DNA from: Notolepis coatsorum
Lineage: Eukaryota; Chordata; Actinopteri; Aulopiformes; Paralepididae
NCBI GenBank assembly: GCA_963971535.1
Contig: OZ020598.1
Coordinates: 100,027,674-100,091,673, forward strand
DNA length: 64,000 nt
Direction of reading: 5' to 3'
Every line of letters starts with the position of its first letter. Within the stretch, counting starts at the first letter, position 1. The notes under the pieces are model-generated. The model was given only the letters and a program-made list of their open reading frames with translations. It was not told the origin of the DNA and did no database searches. This document shows positions 22,055 to 32,591 of this stretch, piece by piece. Position numbers and translations under genes: made by a program.

Positions 22055-22777
22055 AGGCTACGTTTAGACGAGCGTTTTGGGATGGAAGTCTGAACAGAAA
22101 CCGCAAAAGTCGTCTTGCGGTTTCACTTTTAATTTTGCGTTTAGACGAACGTTTTGGGGTGGAATTCTCCGTGCAGACGAGGCTGTAACGACGGAGCCCC
22201 GCTGTCACACGATTGGCGCATATGTCACATGACGTGCTGTGAAGACCCGCCCTACTCTGCCTCTGATTCGCATACTGTGGATGGGGAATGTGATTGGACC
22301 AAAGCAGAGTCACTCACAGACATTGGGTCCAGTCACGCCGCGGGACAGATTCTTGTGTATTTAACCCTTTCACTGCCACACGACAGCCGGTTGTGTGATA
22401 GTAAAGGGTTAACCTTCTGTCGTGTGGCAGTGAAAGGGTTAAAAGTACTGCCAATGTAGCCTTCAGGTGATCGCCATGGATAGAATCAGACATGCTTTGT
22501 TTACGCTTCTAGGCTACTGGCGGCACTGGCGCATGCCTGTGATGTAAGCAGTACGTGCGACCAGAGCCGTGACAACCCTTTCGTCATCGTTTTATGCGGT
22601 TTGACAGTTTAGATGAGAGCGCAAAGGTTTAGCGTTCCTAGGAATTCCACCCTGGAAGGTATTCTCACTTTTTTGCGGTTTCACCCCGTAAAAACGCTGT
22701 TTCCGTATAAACGAAAGGCACATCCGAAAAAATATTTTTGCGGATTCACCTGCTAGCGTTTCCGTCTAAACGGGGCC
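22055..22777. mobile_element. MITE with GGCTACGTTTAGACG / GGCCCCGTTTAGACG ends
   Basis: The left end AGGCTACGTTTAGACGAGCG and the complement of the right end, AGGCCCCGTTTAGACGGAAA, form a terminal inverted repeat with further inner repeats (GCGTTTAGACGAACGTTTTGG at about 22137). The interior carries a TTAA-punctuated repeat (22361-22442). The target duplication is not clear, so the superfamily is left open. It interrupts the hAT at 21640-23974. Confidence 0.7.
22361..22442. repeat. TTAA-punctuated piggyBac-type TIR repeat, locus 1
   Basis: TTAA occurs at 22361, 22409 and 22439. The first interval begins CCCTTTCACTGCCACACGAC and ends in its degenerate complement. The second is a 26-bp segment CCTTCTGTCGTGTGGCAGTG plus AAAGGG. 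CCCTTTCACTGCCA fits the terminal repeat pattern of piggyBac-like elements, which insert at TTAA. Two more loci of the same design lie at 40703-40879 and 44116-44222. Confidence 0.75.
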
Positions 22778-23290
22778 TCAGTTCAGTGAGGGTGAATATT
22801 GTGAGAGGAGAATTGGAAGAATGCGCCAATATGAGAATTAGAGACATAGATCATATTAATATAAGTCCACATAGCTAGGAAACAATGCTAAACACTGAAA
22901 AAGGCAATTTATAAGATAGTTCCCCTTTAACTACATTGCAAAAGTAGTATACTTTTCAAAAAAAGTGCTTAATTTATGTGCCACATCTGCAACATCTCCT
23001 GCAAAAAGTGCTTAATTTATGACTGTGCAACAACTGCAACATCTCCTCTTCAACATTTCAATATAAAAATAAAATAAAAAACAAACAAGTGCATGATGTG
23101 CATCTGAACATTCTAACATCAACACTTGAACAAAAAAACACATTTATAGTGCAGCTGAGCTTATGAAAAAGTGCTTCATGTCTGTGCAACAACAGCAAAT
23201 CACAGCATCTTATTAGCACTTATTGTCGACTCTTAACTCTCAAACATCAGGGGGGTGGGGGGCAGACAGGCCTAGCCTACATACACACAT

Positions 23291-23827
23291 CTAATGAGAG
23301 CGATTGCACTTCTTTGACTGGGCAATGGCAGAGAAAGAGGGTTCATAGGAAGTGAGGGCTACCCGCAAACAGTGATGCAAATGCTCATTTGTCAAGGAGG
23401 CATGGTTGCTTGTTTTAATGGCATTCATGTGAGAGAAACTGGATTCACAGGTGTACGTTGAGCCAAACATTGTTAGCACAGATATTGCCAGCGTTTTTAT
23501 TTTGGGGAATGTCTTGACATGAATACACTTTATCCAAAATGTTGTGGTGGATTCATTCTCAAGTGCCTGCTTCAGAGCAGATGATGCTTGCATGTCAATT
23601 ATTTCAAGTTGCAGGAGACCTTCATCAATGTGAAGTGATGCAAGGAACTCTTGTCCTTTTGTGGAAATAGCAGCTACATTGGCAAATGGGTTGCTCACAA
23701 AATGCATCAATTCTCTGGACATGTCAAATTCATCAAATCGACTTGCAAAGTTTTCCCTCAATTTATCAATGAAATCTGTCATTAATTGAGTGACTTTTGG
23801 CTCAATTGTGCGTGTTAACGTTGACAC
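23291..23827 (-). pseudogene. hAT transposase C-terminal domain, 178 codons
   Basis: The product resembles the C-terminal part of ZBED/Charlie-type hAT transposases. Residues 104-148 (about AISVLTMFGSTYTCESSFS ... NEHLHHCLRVALTS) are the hAT dimerisation region that completes the RNase H-like fold. The N-terminal zinc finger and first catalytic Asp regions are absent, and the frame starts mid-domain at ATG 23827. A full-length transposase of this group is about 550-650 residues, so this is a fragment of roughly 30%. It lies antisense within the hAT copy at 21640-23974. It could in principle be part of a domesticated gene, but the matching termini and target duplication argue for a plain transposon. 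Confidence 0.85.
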
Positions 23828-23985
23828 GAAAAGAAAAAAGTAAAAAAAAAAAAAAAAAAAATTAAATAATTTTTTTTTTATTATTATTTTTTATTATCAT
23901 GTAATCTTTGGCGGGCCGGTCAGAATCATCCCGCGGGCCGGATCTGGCCGCGGGCCGCCAGTTGAATAGCCCTGCTCTACAGAAT

Positions 23986-24089
<104 letters not shown>

Positions 24090-24158
24090 GAGAGCATAAG
24101 GGATGTACAGAAATTTGAATGACCATTAACCGTATTCACATCTATTCCATCACTAATA

Positions 24159-24202
<44 letters not shown>

Positions 24203-24414
24203 CAGAGAGATCAGAACAGAATTCATTACTGAATATATTCCTTTCCAGATCATCAGCCCGTCACTAGGAAACAGAGGAAAAAACACTTCGATCCCAAGAG
24301 ATGACACTGACAAAGAGGGAACGGAGAAAGATGAGTAGGGTTGGTCTCTGATCTAGGAGACCATCTCTGATGCAAAAGAGAGAAGGAAGGGTACACATTA
24401 TGTGTGTGTCTGTG

Positions 24415-24555
24415 TGTGAGAGAGAGAGAAAGAGAGAGAAATAGAGAGAGAAAGAGATGAAAGAGAGAGGTAGAAAGTGTGTGAGTGTGTGGAAGAGAGG
24501 GAGGTAGAGAGACAGAGAGGGGGAGAGAGGCAGGGGGTGAAGTAGAGAGTGTGAG
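24415..24555 (+). repeat. Impure GA-rich sequence
   Basis: GAGA runs broken by AAAG, GGAGG and GTGTG. They abut the 3' end of the Rex1-type fragment. No gene is seen. Confidence 0.8.
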
Positions 24556-24786
24556 AGAATCAAGAATCAAGAGGTTTATTTGTCACATACATACCAGGGC
24601 ATACAGTGAAATGCGGGTGGTCATGCCCACATTGATTGTGCAAAATACAATAATAAAAATAGGCATAGAAAAAATAAAATAGGTAAAGACACAAGATATG
24701 CATGGTAAAAAAAAAGACATGCTAAGTTCCTGAGAAACTGGTTCCTATATACACTACTCTACAATATACAATTTACAATTATAACT

Positions 24787-25235
24787 ATTTATTTATTTTT
24801 ATAATTTTTTTAATCTTTTCCCCCCTCCTTTTTTCCATTTTTATCCCCTTCCTGGTCGTTGCGCACCTACCCCTCTACAGTCGGTCTGGGAGAGTGGAGG
24901 CTATCACATGCTTCCTCCGACACATGTGTAGCCAATCAACTGCTTTTTTTCACCTGGCAGCTTGGACTCTCACTGAGAGAGTGTAACGTGTGGAAGGATC
25001 ACACTACCTCACCCAGATCCTTCCCTTGCTGTGCAGGCGCCCCGACCGAACTGTAGGAGTCGCTGTTTACAACAACCAGGACCCACCCTCACCGGCTTCC
25101 CACCCACTGACACTGCCAATTCTGTCAGCACGGACGGTCGACCAAGCCGGAGGTACCGCTGGCAGTTGGATTCGATCCCACTGTCTCTGCGGTGGTAGAC
25201 AGACGCTTGGTCCGCTGCGCTACCCGGCCGCACCC
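24787..25235 (-). mobile_element. tRNA-derived SINE, family 2, copy 2 (449 bp)
   Basis: A near-identical 12-bp duplication flanks it (ACAATTATAACT at 24775-24786, ACAATTTTAACT at 25236-25247). On the minus strand the head reads GGGTAGCGCAGCGG (A box) and GGATCGAATCC (B box with one mismatch). The body is collinear with 18774-19223. It interrupts the Rex1-type 3' UTR and so post-dates it. Confidence 0.9.
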
Positions 25236-25353
25236 ACAATTTTAACTCTTAATGTATCTCACTATAATATATAGTACCTCCTTCCTTTAAAGGGACTTTC
25301 TATTTTTTAAAGTGACATTTTGTTTAAAGTGATTGTTTTGGCGGTTGCCGTAT

Positions 25354-25354
<1 letters not shown>

Positions 25355-25397
<43 letters not shown>

Positions 25398-25407
25398 GCG
25401 TGTGCGT

Positions 25408-25471
<64 letters not shown>
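25355..25471 (+). repeat. (GT)n microsatellite with GCGTGT interruptions
   Basis: About 117 bp of GT, with a central block of GTGCGT units at 25391-25420. It lies in the 3' UTR of the Rex1-type element. Confidence 0.96.
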
Positions 25472-25472
<1 letters not shown>

Positions 25473-25485
25473 TGTGACTGTGTGC

Positions 25486-26052
25486 TCATGTGTACTTGTG
25501 AGTGGAGAGTTCAGTGTTCAGTGTTCTGATGGCCTGGGGGAAGAAGCTGAGCCGGAGTCTCTCTGTTCTTGCAGCGTCTGACCGTAGGCGCTTGCCTGAC
25601 CGCAGCAGCTTGAACAGGCTGTTGTTGGGGTGGTGGGGGTCTTTCATAATTCTGCAGTCTCTGGATTTGCACCTCCTGTTATATAAGTCCTGCAGGGGTG
25701 GTAGTGCAATACCCGTAGTCCGCTCTGCTGAGCGCACCACTCTCTGGAGTGCCTTCTTGTAATGTGCCGTGCTGTTTCCAAACCAGGCAGTGATGTTTAG
25801 AGTCAGAATGCTCTCTACAGCCCCGGAATAGAAGGAGTGGAGTATCTTCTCCAATACTCTGAACTTCCTTAGCTGTCTCAGGTGATAGAGGCGCTGTTTC
25901 GCCTTTTTCACCACAGAATCTATGTGTGTCGACCATGTCAGGTCCTCTGTGATTTGGACTCCCAGGTACTTAAAACTGCTCACCCTGTCCACGATAGCCC
26001 CGTTTATCCACAACAGCGTGTGTGTCCCCTGCTGTATTCTCCTAAAATCCAC
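25486..26052 (-). pseudogene. Rex1-type reverse transcriptase, C-terminal 188 codons
   Basis: The product aligns residue for residue with the C-terminal half of the minus-strand frame 42127-43218 (shared VDRVSSFKYLGV, DLTWSTHID, KKAKQRLYHLRQLRKFRV, FYSGAVESILT, QRVVRSAERTTGIALPPLQ, RIMKDPHHPNNS). It is the RT thumb and C-terminal tail. The palm with FADD is missing because of 5' truncation. The fragment is open, but without the catalytic core it cannot be active. Confidence 0.88.
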
Positions 26053-26099
26053 GATCAGCTCTTTGGTTTTACCAATGTTCAGGAGTAGGCAGGAGGGGC

Positions 26100-26344
26100 A
26101 TATGAGAGATAAAGGGAGGTAGAGGGTGACAGAGAGATTGAGAGAGGTGGAGAGAGAGGTATAGGATGTGAGAGTGAGAGAGAGAGAGGGAGGGAGGGAG
26201 GCAGAGAGTGAGAAAGATTAGGAGATGGGAAAGAGAGGGGTACACAACAGTGTGTGTGAGAGAGAGGGCGAGAGAGAGAGCAGCAGGTTGACAGATCGAG
26301 AGAAAGACCAATTGCTGTATTCTGTCTGTCCTTGAAATTGGTAG

Positions 26345-26432
<88 letters not shown>

Positions 26433-26468
26433 CAAGTGGTAAAGAGTTCCAGTGGTAGGGCTGAGTGA

Positions 26469-26524
<56 letters not shown>

Positions 26525-26530
26525 AGAGAA
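26100..26530 (+). repeat. GA-rich microsatellite cluster
   Basis: Impure GAGAGG runs at 26105-26280 are followed by pure (GA)n at 26347-26431 and 26471-26520. The SLSLSL minus-strand frames are repeat artefacts. Confidence 0.92.
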
Positions 26531-26696
26531 AGAAGAGAACATGATGGATTAGAAGCAGTGCAGAGATCAACAAGGACACAGTGTCATAGACATGAGGCGT
26601 TCTCACATAGATTGAACTGGTCCCACACAGAGTGCCATGCCTGTGAGCCACCACTGGGGGCAGAGTGAAGTTGCGAGGGAGTGAACATGTGAGAGT

Positions 26697-27092
26697 ATTG
26701 ATTGATTGATTGAAAACTTTATTAACAGATTGCAGAATGGGTACAATACAGTACAGCTCAATACACACAATTGTTAAGGGGATGCAGACCAGAGAAAGAC
26801 TTACATTTTGTTTACATCAGGGTCCCCCATTTTCAATTCATATGGACATTTATGACATACACAACATACAGATATACAGTACTGTTACATTTATGACATA
26901 CAAAATATACAGTACTGTTTAACAGAGATCCTAACAGAAACTATATACATTCGAGGGGGAGGACCCTGTACATTACAAGGGGGTTGGGTGGGTGGGTGAG
27001 GACGGGGGTTTGGACATTTACGGGGGCCAGTTTCGAATTGCAGCCTCCTGTAGGTGCTCTTTGAGGGTGGTTTTGAAGGTGGGTAGGGATTC
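26697..27092 (-). mobile_element. 3' fragment of an APE-type LINE with a tetranucleotide tail
   Basis: This is the 3' end of the same LINE as 33683-37085. Both share AAAACTTTATTTAACAGATTGC and GGGTACAATACAGTACGGCTC (one or two changes here), and both run into the coding end complementary to GGCCAGTTTCGAATTGCAGC. The tail here is (GATT)n rather than (GAAT)n. 5' truncation falls at about 27092, where the L1-like element begins. Confidence 0.88.
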
Positions 27093-27340
27093 ACATCATT
27101 TTATTTAAAAAAAAAATTTACTTATTTTATTTTCATTTCTTTAGATTTTTGAACATTCATTTGTCAACAGGTGTACATAAACAACAAGACATTGGACATA
27201 AAACAAAACGAACAAAAAAGAAAAGCAAAATAGAATATGACATGGGTTCATTGACCTTCCTTATATTTACATTGAGTATTTACATTTCAGTTTCTTCTCT
27301 TAGTTCCCGTCCTTCTTCTGTGGTGTCGTTCCTAATTATC

Positions 27341-28508
27341 TTATAGTCTTCCCATTTTTCCCATCTTGATTTGAATTTCTCCTCCTGTAGCCTCAGCATA
27401 TGTTATTCTCTCCATTTCTTGTATCTCCTCTACTATTCCTACCCATTGGTCCTTAGTCGGTGGATCTTCCTTGTACGACAGTCTGGTTATTGCTTTCCTG
27501 GTTGCCAGTAGTAGTATCTTTATCAGATATTTGTCTTCCCCCGGTATAACTTTCTGCGTCAGATTCCATAGGTACAGCACTAAGCCTGTCTGGGGTATTT
27601 CGTATCCTATTATTCCGTTTATTGTCTCTCCTATTCCTTCCCAATAATTTCAGAATATGTGTGTGTGGTTCGCACCCTCTTTTCCACACATTCTCCAACA
27701 GGATTTCTGTGCTGGTGCATATTTGCCTTTTATGTCTGGTGTTATAAAGAATCTAATTATGTTTTTCCATCCAAATTCCCTCCATACCCTTGAACCAGTT
27801 GTTGAGTGCTGTACTTTGCATATGTTGTACCATTCCTCCTCTGTAATCTCGATCTCTAGTTCCTTCTCCCATCTTTCTTTTATGTATTTGGTTGTATCCC
27901 CCTTACTGTCCATTATTGCTTGGTACATTGCTGATATGACCCTCCCTTTCTTCCCTTCATATGCCCTTACTATTATCCAAATTATTCCATTCTGTTCTTC
28001 GTCTTTGTCTCCTCTTATTTCTTTGTTGTAATAGTCTCTAATCTGTAGATATCTAAAGTGGTCTTTATTCTCTAGTCCAAATCTTTCTTTCAGTTTTTGT
28101 AGGGTCTGCATTTCTCCCCTTTCTATCATTGTACATATCGCTGTTACCCCCCCTCTTTCCCATCTTTGAATCCATTGTCTCCCATCCCCGGCTTGAATCT
28201 ATTGTCGTGTGTTACCCATCTCAAGACCTTGGATTATTTTTCTAACTTGTGTGTTTTTACTAGTGTGTTGCATATATTTAAAGTGAATTTGGTGATTGGA
28301 TCTAGCAATTGTTCTTGTCTCTTAAATAGTTCCCTATCCCCTATTAGTGCCTGTACGTTGTATCCATCCCCTTTCTTTTCAATGTCTTTCCATCTGGCTT
28401 CATAATTGACATTGTACCAGCATGTCACTGCTCTGAGCTGTGCTGCGTAGTAATAGTCTTTCAGACTGGGTACTGCCATTCCCCCCTTCTCCTTTGGTAG
28501 TTGTAGAG
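27341..28508 (-). pseudogene. L1-like ORF2 C-terminal region, broken
   Basis: Minus-strand frames 28234-28508, 27650-28129, 27453-27698 and 27341-27580 follow each other with frame changes. The first (LGTTALQLPKEKGGMAVPSL) continues the RT after the MITE insertion. The second (ending with CWRMCGKEGANHTHIF) has the C-x-x-C...H-x-x-x-x type tail seen at the end of L1 ORF2 proteins. At least two frameshifts separate them. No activity is expected. Confidence 0.8.
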
Positions 28509-28825
28509 CAGTGGTGCCCAACCAGTCGATCGCGATCGACAGGTAGATCACGGGCTGATTTCAAGTAGATCTTGATTAATACATTTTTTTCTTTTTTCTT
28601 TTTTTTTTGCTAAATCAACTCTTCCTCTCCTTGTTAACTACACCAAGCAATGCTGTTTGTTATTTAAGATGAGGTCGGACTCGGCACTGACAGATTTGTG
28701 TTCATTATGCTGCTTTTATAAAGCCTCAAATGACGGCTTACAATATACAATTTTGGCTGGTAGCTCTCGGGCTAGGTGGTAAATAAAAAAGTAGATCTTG
28801 GTTCAAAAAAGGTTGGCCACCCCTG
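28509..28825. mobile_element. hAT MITE, 317 bp
   Basis: An exact 8-bp duplication TTGTAGAG lies at 28501-28508 and 28826-28833. The ends CAGTGGTGCCCAACC and GGTTGGCCACCCCTG are imperfect inverted repeats. Internal GTAGATC motifs recur near both ends. It is inserted into the L1-like RT between 28508 and 28834, and no frame is carried. Confidence 0.93.
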
Positions 28826-28833
28826 TTGTAGAG

Positions 28834-29222
28834 TAACATGTCTGATCCTTGGCCTTTTTCCCTGCCCAAATGAATCTCGATATCAGTCTGTCCCATTCCC
28901 TGAATTGGTTTTGTGGTATTGGTATGGGTAAAGACTGATATAGGTATAATAACCTAGGTAGTATGTTCATCTTGATGATTTCTATCCTTGAGTTGAAGTC
29001 TAGGGGCATTACTGTCCATCTTTCTAAGTCTCTCTTGATGTTCTGATTAATCTGTATATAGTTTGCATCAAACCATTTCCCCACTCCTCTTTTGATGTTC
29101 ACCCCTAAGTATTTAATCTTGTCCATGTCCCATCTAATTCCGTATTTTCCCCTAATTTCTGTTGTTGGGGTATAGTTCGATGTTAAGGTATGTGTCTTTC
29201 TTATATCCTGAATAGTGCCCAT
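28834..29222 (-). pseudogene. L1-like reverse transcriptase thumb segment
   Basis: This minus-strand frame includes IKYLGVNIKRGVGKWFDANY, then MPLDFNSRIEIIKMNILPRL and a segment ending at WAGKKAKDQ. That is the region after the palm in L1 ORF2 proteins. It is offset by one frame from the palm (29152-29655), so there is a frameshift in the overlap near 29155-29220. The MITE at 28509-28825 cuts its C-terminal side. Confidence 0.8.
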
Positions 29223-30317
29223 ATTCTTTCAGTAGATCCATCAGTACCGGGAAGCTTGTGTCTGGCTGTCTCATATATACTATCACATCGTCTGCGAATA
29301 AACCTAGTTTATGTTCTGTTCCCTTTATCTCTACCCCTTTGATGTCCTTAGTCTGTCTAATTAGTTGCGCCAGTGGTTCGATAAATACATCGAAGATCGT
29401 CGGCGAAAGACAACAACCCTGTCTGGTAGCCTTCTCTAGTTTGATTCGGTCCGTCAGGCTGCCATTTACCTTAATTCTTGCTGTCGGTTCCTGATATAGT
29501 GCGTTAATTGTTCTCATAGCTTCTTTGTCTAATCCAAACTTCTCTAGTACCTTGTATATAAATACCCAGCCCACACTGTCGAACGCCTTTTCTGCTTCTA
29601 GACTAACCAGTACTGCACTACCTCCTTCCTTCTGTATCTCCTCTACTATCTGCAATGTCTTCCTTATTATCCTGCGTCTGTCTTCCTTTAATGAATCCGG
29701 GCTGATCTTCGTCTATGATGTCTGGCATAAACGTCTCGAATCTTTTGGATATTATCGATGTATACATCTTGTAATCCACGTTAAGTATGGACACAGGTCT
29801 GAAACTGCTACATAGCTCTTTATCCTTTCCTTCTTTTGGTATTGTGGTAATTATGGCTTCTTTCCATGAGGGTGGCATTATGCCCTCTTTCATCGTGTGT
29901 CTAAATGCTGCTTCTAATATGGGAGTCAGTTCCTGTCTAAATGTCTTGTAGAATTCTGATGGGAATCCGTAACTACCCGGATATTTGCTATTCTTTGCTC
30001 TACTAATTGCACCCTCTACTTCTTGTTCTGTGATTTCTGCATTTAATATTTCGTTCTGTTCTTTCCCTATCGATGGCAAATCTAGCTCTTCTAAAAAAAA
30101 ATCTATTTCCTCTTCTTCTGCTGCTATCGGTTGTGTGTATAGTGCCTTATAATATTTTTCAAATGTCTTCTCTATTTCAGCTGGCTCTCTCAATATCTTG
30201 TTCGTATTTGTATCCCTTATTGTAAGTATCGTGTTTAGTTTTTGTTGTGTCCTAATCCTTCTAGCCAAAAGTCTAGTCGCTTTCAGTCCTCCCTCATAGT
30301 ATGTCTGTTTCATATAT
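29152..30317 (-). pseudogene. L1-like reverse transcriptase, fingers and palm
   Basis: Two overlapping minus-strand frames (29618-30313 and 29152-29655) make up the catalytic part. The first carries the fingers ([52 protein letters not shown]). The second carries the palm with EAEKAFDSVGW (first Asp), TRQGCCLSPTIFDVFIEPLA and the catalytic LFADDVIVYM. A frameshift lies near 29620-29690. The 30318-30738 insertion separates it from the endonuclease domain. Confidence 0.88.
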
Positions 30318-30738
30318 ATTTTTTTTTTATTTATCTTTTTTTATTGGAAGAATTAGTACATATTTATACATTTCAGTTATCAAAATTATACAACTTCCAT
30401 TTCCTTCCCCATTCCTATCCCCTAATCCCACCCATCCCACCCAGTGAGGGCGACGACAAACATACATGAAAAAAAAAGAAAAAAAGAAAAAGAAAAAAAA
30501 AGATAAAAAATAAAATAAAAAATAGACATTTAAATAATTAAACAAAAGTACAGATGTGGCAGACAAAGCTACGCAAAAGAAAAATGAAGTAAAATTAAAA
30601 TAAAACAAAGATAAAACAAAGATATTTTTATATATACATACCGTAATAATAATATATAATATAAGTGTTACTCTCCATTTTAGTAGCGTATTTTCCAGAT
30701 GGTAAAACAAATAAAATGGAAAGTAAATTTAACACCCT
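30318..30738 (-). mobile_element. 5'-truncated LINE-type fragment with poly-A, nested in the L1-like LINE
   Basis: A perfect 12-bp duplication TGTTTCATATAT lies at 30306-30317 and 30739-30750. On the minus strand the insert ends in an A-rich tail (plus-strand T-run at about 30319-30329), as expected for target-primed retrotransposition. The 421-bp body is A/T-rich with no recognised protein, so the donor family is not identified. Confidence 0.85.
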
Positions 30739-31865
30739 TGTTTCATATATCTTGCTTTCTTTTCTATTTCTGTCAGTAGTTCCCTGTTTATTCTTCCCCT
30801 CACATCCTTGATTTCCCTAAGTGTCTCCTGGTTCTTTGAATTTTGGTGTTTCTTCTCTAGTTCTTTCAGTTTTCCTATTAGATTTTGATACATCTCCATT
30901 CTGGCTTTCTTAAGTAGTGCTGTCTTCGCTATCAATTTGCCTCGTATGACTACCTTCAGTGCATCCCATAAAATGTTCGGATCTACCTCCCCGTTGTCAT
31001 TTCCCTCCTTGTATCTGGCTATGTCCCCTTTTATTTCATTTACTAAACCTTTGTTATTTAATAGTCCTACATTCAGCCTCCAGACTGTGCTTCTCCGTCC
31101 ACTTTTGAGATCTACTGTCAGATATGTCGCACTATGGTCTGATACGTCTGCTACCCCTATCCTGCAGTCCTTCACCCTGTACCTGTCCCCCGTTGTCATG
31201 AGAAAATAGTCTGTCCTTGAATATGTTGTGTGTGGGTGCGAGTACTGTGTGTATTCCCTGTCTAATGTGTGCATTTCTCTCCACACATCCGTAATTCCTA
31301 TTTCTGTCATTTGTATATTCATAGATTTGCTGATGGGTGTCCTCCATTTCTTTGTACTTGTGGTGTCCATGTCATAGTTCAGTATCACATTAAAATCACC
31401 TGTACATATTAGAATCCCCTCCATTTCCATTGATATGATATCCAAAAAAATTTCAAACAGATATCTCTCACTATCCGGAGGGGCATATACATTGATTAAC
31501 GTTACCATTTGTCCTTCCATTTTTCCCTTCACCACAACATATCTCCCCTCCCTGTCTCTTATTTCTTTGGTCATTTCAAATTTCACAGAGTTCTTAATTA
31601 ATATAGCTACTCCCCTCCTCAAGTTTTGTTTAAAAGAACTGTAAAACGTATTCTCATATCCAAATCTCTTCAGTTGTTCATGTTCCTGTGCTATTAGATG
31701 CGTTTCTTGTAAGAAAATTACTTGCATCTCTTCTTTTCTAAATTTCGTCATCACCTTACTTCTTTTGGTTGGATTGTTCATACCATTCACAAACAACACC
31801 ATTTTGATACTTTTAACTTGCGTCATATTTCCTCTCCAAATGCCTTCCTGTCTTACCCATGTCAC
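30739..31865 (-). pseudogene. L1-like apurinic endonuclease domain, 5' part of ORF2
   Basis: The frame opens at ATG 31865, though a later Met (MVLFVNGMNN) may be the native start. It has the full APE signature: N in VNGMNNPTKR, E in IFLQETHL, GDFNVILNYDMD, DYFLMTT and SDHSATYL. The linker with WDALKVVIRGKLIAKTALLK is L1-like. The frame stops within the inserted sequence after 378 codons. Before the 30318-30738 insertion it continued into the RT. This domain nicks target DNA to prime reverse transcription. Confidence 0.9.
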
Positions 31866-32580
31866 ATAAAATTATATTTGCGGTTGTAGCCTCTGCTGTC
31901 TTTACCTGTTACACATATAAAAAGAAAAAAACAACATTCACGTTTGGTGCTTCCAAGGTATTAGGGGGTTCTATTTTTCCCTCCCTGTCCCCTGCTGGTA
32001 GGTGGGGAGTAATGGCTCTCCTGGTGAGAGGGCTCCCCCTAGTGGCGTGGATGCATCCTGTGTTGGCTCTCCCTTGCTCACTATATAAGTCCAACATTTG
32101 TTCTGTGAACTGCCCCAGAGCTCCCGGTCAATGCTCTGTATTTATTTTTCTTATTGTTCAGAGACATTTACCAGCGAGTCCATTTGTATTGTGTGCCACA
32201 TGTAATCCCATTACGCCTCCATATCGGTCCAATGTGTAGTGTTCCCTGTGTGTTTATATTTATTTATTCCCTATGTGTTGTAGACTCGTGTCCTTAATTA
32301 ATTCCTCTTGGAGTGATTGTTCATTTATCTTCCTCTGTTGTAACTATTTTCACTCCTCCCTTGTATCCCCCATTATCCTCTGTGTATGTGTTTGTATTGG
32401 ATAGTCTTCCATGTTTATTCTATTTTGTACTTATCCTCCCTCGGATCACCATGGCCCTTCACGTCTCCTCCTCCATGCCCCTTTTCCGTGTTTCCGACTT
32501 TTCAAAATCTTGTTTTTGTCCCTCTCACTTTTTACAGTCCGAAAACTAACATTATATATAATGTTAATTAATATGCTAAC
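31866..32580 (-). other. Probable 5' region of the L1-like LINE
   Basis: No convincing frame is seen on either strand. It lies directly upstream of the ORF2 start and before an unrelated L2-like fragment at 32592. A TATATAA-like motif sits at about 32081. An ORF1 is not visible, so it may be missing, diverged or never part of this copy. Confidence 0.4.
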
Positions 32581-32591
32581 TTTTGTGATGT

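Larger units (their letters stand above)
21640..23974 (-). mobile_element. hAT element with transposase remnant (CAGGGCTATTCAACT termini)
   Basis: An exact 8-bp duplication CTCTACAG lies at 21632-21639 and 23975-23982. The terminal inverted repeat CAGGGCTATTCAACT matches the complement of the right end. The minus strand retains a transposase C-terminus (23291-23827). A MITE-like insert occupies 22055-22777. The right subterminal region (GGGCCGGTCAGAATCATCCC) is shared with the hAT at 51261-52194, so the two are relatives. Length is 2,335 bp. Confidence 0.92.
24556..26088 (-). mobile_element. Rex1-type LINE, 5'-truncated copy 1
   Basis: On the minus strand it runs from a truncated RT C-terminus (25486-26052) through a (CA)n-containing 3' UTR to an end complementary to AATCAAGAATCAAGAGGTTT and TACAGTGAAATGCGGGTGGTC. 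The same 3' end closes the second copy at 41703. A family-2 SINE (24787-25235) is inserted in the 3' UTR. 5' truncation at about 26088 is typical of target-primed reverse transcription. Confidence 0.88.
27100..32580 (-). mobile_element. L1-like LINE with two nested insertions
   Basis: Minus-strand ORF2 pieces run in order from 31865 down to 27341: an apurinic endonuclease domain, an L1-type reverse transcriptase with LFADDVIVYM, and a C-terminal cysteine-containing tail. Two inserts with target duplications split it: 28509-28825 (hAT MITE) and 30318-30738 (LINE fragment). 31866-32580 probably is its 5' region. No ORF1 frame was recognised. The left boundary near 27100 is A/T-rich and approximate. 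Confidence 0.85.

Noticed and set aside
27657-28031. 124-codon plus-strand frame
   Set aside because: It is the antisense shadow of the L1-like ORF2 C-terminal region.
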